In this document: positions 53,706 through 54,827 of the stretch, in pieces
Layout: every line of letters begins with the position of its first letter
How positions within the stretch are numbered: the first letter of the stretch is position 1
Source: Candidatus Kuenenia stuttgartensis
GTDB lineage: Bacteria; Planctomycetota; Planctomycetia; Pirellulales; UBA1268
Reading direction: 5' to 3'
NCBI GenBank assembly: GCA_943332855.1
Contig: CALQRA010000004.1
Span: forward strand, 1-54,827
Length of the DNA stretch: 54,827 nt
Program-made: the position numbers and the translations under genes
Notes under the pieces: generated by a model
Seen by the model: the letters and a program-made list of their open reading frames with translations, nothing else
Databases searched by the model: none
What the model was told of the DNA's origin: nothing

Positions 53706-53722
53706 TTCACCGATCTGGTGAA
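53706..53722. promoter_or_regulatory. Dyad 1, TTCACC-N5-GGTGAA (candidate activator site)
   Basis: Perfect 6-bp arms, 5-bp spacer. Its centre lies 80 bp before that of dyad 2 and about 187 bp upstream of the -24 element. Confidence 0.6.
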
Positions 53723-53786
53723 AGGGCCGTTTTGATCGGGAAAAACAATGTTTTCTCGCCATTCCTTCCCGTGGCTGATGACCGTC

Positions 53787-53801
53787 TCACCTTTTCGGTG
53801 A
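53787..53801. promoter_or_regulatory. Dyad 2, TCACC-N5-GGTGA (candidate activator site)
   Basis: Same arms and spacer as dyad 1. About 107 bp upstream of the -24 element. The 80-bp offset is close to an integral number of helical turns, so both could lie on one face of the DNA. Confidence 0.6.
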
Positions 53802-53900
53802 CGGGCATGGTGGTGAGGCCGATGGGGCCTGCCCGGCGGGGCGATCGACATTCGGCCTGAAAACAGGCTCTTTTGGAATTTCTGGAGCTTTCGTCACGAT

Positions 53901-53916
53901 TGGCACGGGCCGTGCA
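53901..53916 (+). promoter_or_regulatory. Sigma-54 (-24/-12) promoter
   Basis: TGGCACGGGCCGTGCA matches the consensus TGGCACG-N4-TTGCA at all but one position, with GG and GC at the exact spacing. It lies 72 bp before the ATG at 53989. Sigma-54 promoters need an enhancer-binding activator; one is encoded at 27502 in this window. Confidence 0.75.
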
Positions 53917-53988
53917 TCTCTTTCTTTCAGTCCCAAAGGAGACCGGTGATCAACCGGCTCCTGATCGTTGGGGCTGGAGGGTTTCGAG

Positions 53989-54540
53989 ATGGCCGTAGCC
54001 TTGGACTTCGACGCGGTGCTGGTGCCAGTGGCACCCCGCCAGTGCGACGTCACGGTGGCCCGGGCCGTCAGCATGCGTCCCTTCGGCACCTTCCGCTCCT
54101 CCGCTGCGGTGTCGCTCAACTGCCTGGTGGTGACTGGCAACGACTCGCTGCGTCGCCGCCTCGACGCGGCCGCCGACCTCGGTGGCTGGTCGACGATCGC
54201 CGCTCCGGCCACGCTCGCCTCAGCCCGCCTCCACTCCCACCAACTGGTGGTCATCGATCTGGTCTCGCCGCTGGGTGGCGACCGCACCGCGGTGGAATCG
54301 CTCGCCCGCAAGTTCGCCAGCCGCCCCGACACGCTCCTGGTCGTCTGTGGCGGCGAGTCGAGCGGCTCGGACGAGGCTTGGTCGCGTGCCCAGGGCGCTT
54401 TCGTCCACATCCCCGGTGTTTCGTCGGGGGATTCGCTCGTGTCGGTGTTCATCGAGGCCCGCCTGGTTTCGGAGCGTCGCTCCGCTGCCGAGTCGCGGGG
54501 TGAAGTTGGTTCGTCGTCCGCCATGGGCGTGCGTGGTTAA
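53989..54540 (+). CDS. Receiver-like domain protein of unknown function
   Basis: 183 aa. GGAGG lies 9 bp before the ATG. After a ~45-residue leader without a clear signal peptide, residues 50-165 follow the alternating pattern of a response-regulator receiver. LNCLVVTGNDSLRRRLDAAADLG, then LVVIDLVSPLGG with an Asp at the expected acceptor place, then TLLVVCGGE. The first acidic pair is not conserved, so phosphorylation is doubtful. A short Arg/Ser tail ends it. It is driven from the sigma-54 promoter and probably cotranscribed with the secreted gene 64 bp downstream. Family not recognised. Confidence 0.72.
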   Translation: MAVALDFDAVLVPVAPRQCDVTVARAVSMRPFGTFRSSAAVSLNCLVVTGNDSLRRRLDAAADLGGWSTIAAPATLASARLHSHQLVVIDLVSPLGGDRTAVESLARKFASRPDTLLVVCGGESSGSDEAWSRAQGAFVHIPGVSSGDSLVSVFIEARLVSERRSAAESRGEVGSSSAMGVRG

Positions 54541-54604
54541 GGGTTTGTCCATCTCGATTGCTGCCAGGCCCCGCATCCGGGGCCGACTCACAAAGGATCC
54601 GCTC

Positions 54605-54827
54605 GTGAACGCAACCACCGTGATCAGCTGCTTCGAAGAGATTGATGGCGGGATGGACTGCCGCAGCAACAAATCACCCACGTGGGGCACTGGCGCCGGA
54701 GCCCGGCTTGCCAACCTGCGTGCCTTCGCCGGGGCCGTCGCCCTGGTGGTTTTCGCCCTCCTGTCGCCGGCTTCGGCTGACAACTTCACCTGGCAGCCGG
54801 TGGGGAGCATCGGGAACGCCCCGAACA
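54605..54827 (+). CDS. Secreted protein, probable SUMF1/formylglycine-generating-enzyme-like, truncated by window edge
   Basis: The first 74 codons are visible, from a GTG at 54605 preceded by AAAGGAT. A long N-region is followed by a signal peptide core (AFAGAVALVVFALLSPASA) and the mature start DNFTWQPVGSIGNAPN. That last segment resembles the opening of planctomycete SUMF1-domain proteins, many of which carry a C-terminal PEP-CTERM anchor; the domain itself lies beyond the edge, so the call is tentative. Probably in one operon with the receiver-like gene. Confidence 0.6.
   Translation, partial: MNATTVISCFEEIDGGMDCRSNKSPTWGTGAGARLANLRAFAGAVALVVFALLSPASADNFTWQPVGSIGNAPN

Larger units (their letters stand above)
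53421..53988. other. 568-bp regulatory intergenic region
   Basis: No gene. It separates the fused methyltransferase gene (minus) from the receiver-like gene (plus) and is AT-richer than the coding DNA. It holds the sigma-54-type promoter at 53901 and the two dyads at 53706 and 53787. A third compact palindrome with CACC/GGTG halves lies at 53687-53696, and a GTG-led frame with a strong ribosome binding site (53946) overlaps the gene start and is rejected. Confidence 0.7.

Noticed and set aside
53946..54503. A 185-codon GTG-led frame with an excellent AAAGGAG site overlapping the receiver-like gene
   Set aside because: After the first 15 residues the composition turns to Arg, Pro, Gly and His, typical of an out-of-frame shadow, while the other frame has normal hydrophobic strands and high third-position GC.

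Overview
The window is high-GC bacterial DNA, dense with genes on both strands. Its family content points to a planctomycete, probably of the Pirellulales. Indicators are a DUF1559 pseudopilin-like protein, a DUF1549/DUF1553 plus DUF1501 pair, a LEPR-XLL-like N-terminus on a chitinase, a short C-terminal CxxCH cytochrome, a Cys-rich secreted repeat protein and a likely SUMF1-family protein at the right edge. No rRNA, complete prophage, insertion sequence or CRISPR array was found. One tRNA gene is present, tRNA-Gly(CCC).

Layout. 1-14.6 kb: a Uma2-family nuclease behind a 19-bp tandem repeat; def-fmt for formyl-Met processing; pgpA for phospholipid synthesis; a deoxyribosyltransferase-like protein; an M20 peptidase; a TMTC-like membrane/TPR protein; a run of M16 peptidase, serine hydrolase and a beta-class DNA methyltransferase; scpB; and a CCA-adding-type nucleotidyltransferase. 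14.6-21 kb: a DUF1559 unit with a clear promoter and terminator, a rhodanese, an MnmE-like GTPase lacking the family's C-terminal Cys motif, a Bcp peroxiredoxin, a Pro-rich secreted protein and rpsA with its own promoter. 21-31 kb: a transglutaminase-like protein, a TIM-barrel isomerase, uppP, the DUF1549/DUF1501 pair, a sigma-54 activator with a degenerate receiver, a DedA protein and an ApbE flavinyltransferase.

31-44 kb is the accessory-looking stretch. It holds a collagen-like protein with a phage-tail-fibre-like C-terminus, a KAP-like membrane P-loop NTPase, a secreted protein, a ClpP-like protease, a c-type cytochrome, a lipoprotein, a Cys-rich secreted protein and an AsmA-like protein. 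Next come the tRNA gene and, directly behind it, a two-gene HTH/nucleotidyltransferase unit with a dyad operator, then a fasciclin protein. 44-50 kb is a regulatory island: an OmpR-type regulator and its kinase, transcribed toward a 947-aa GH18 chitinase, with four 7-bp direct repeats at roughly 11-bp spacing between kinase and chitinase. 49.8-53.4 kb: an ABA4-like membrane protein coupled to a D12-class adenine methylase, then a methyltransferase-glycosyltransferase fusion coupled to a second methyltransferase. 53.4 kb to the end: a 568-bp non-coding region with a sigma-54 -24/-12 promoter and two matching upstream dyads, driving a receiver-like protein and the start of a secreted, likely SUMF1-family gene.

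The most interesting systems are the two-component/chitinase unit with its repeat operator, the sigma-54 promoter with paired dyads, and the HTH/nucleotidyltransferase pair beside the tRNA. All functional calls rest on motif recognition by eye; no database search was run.
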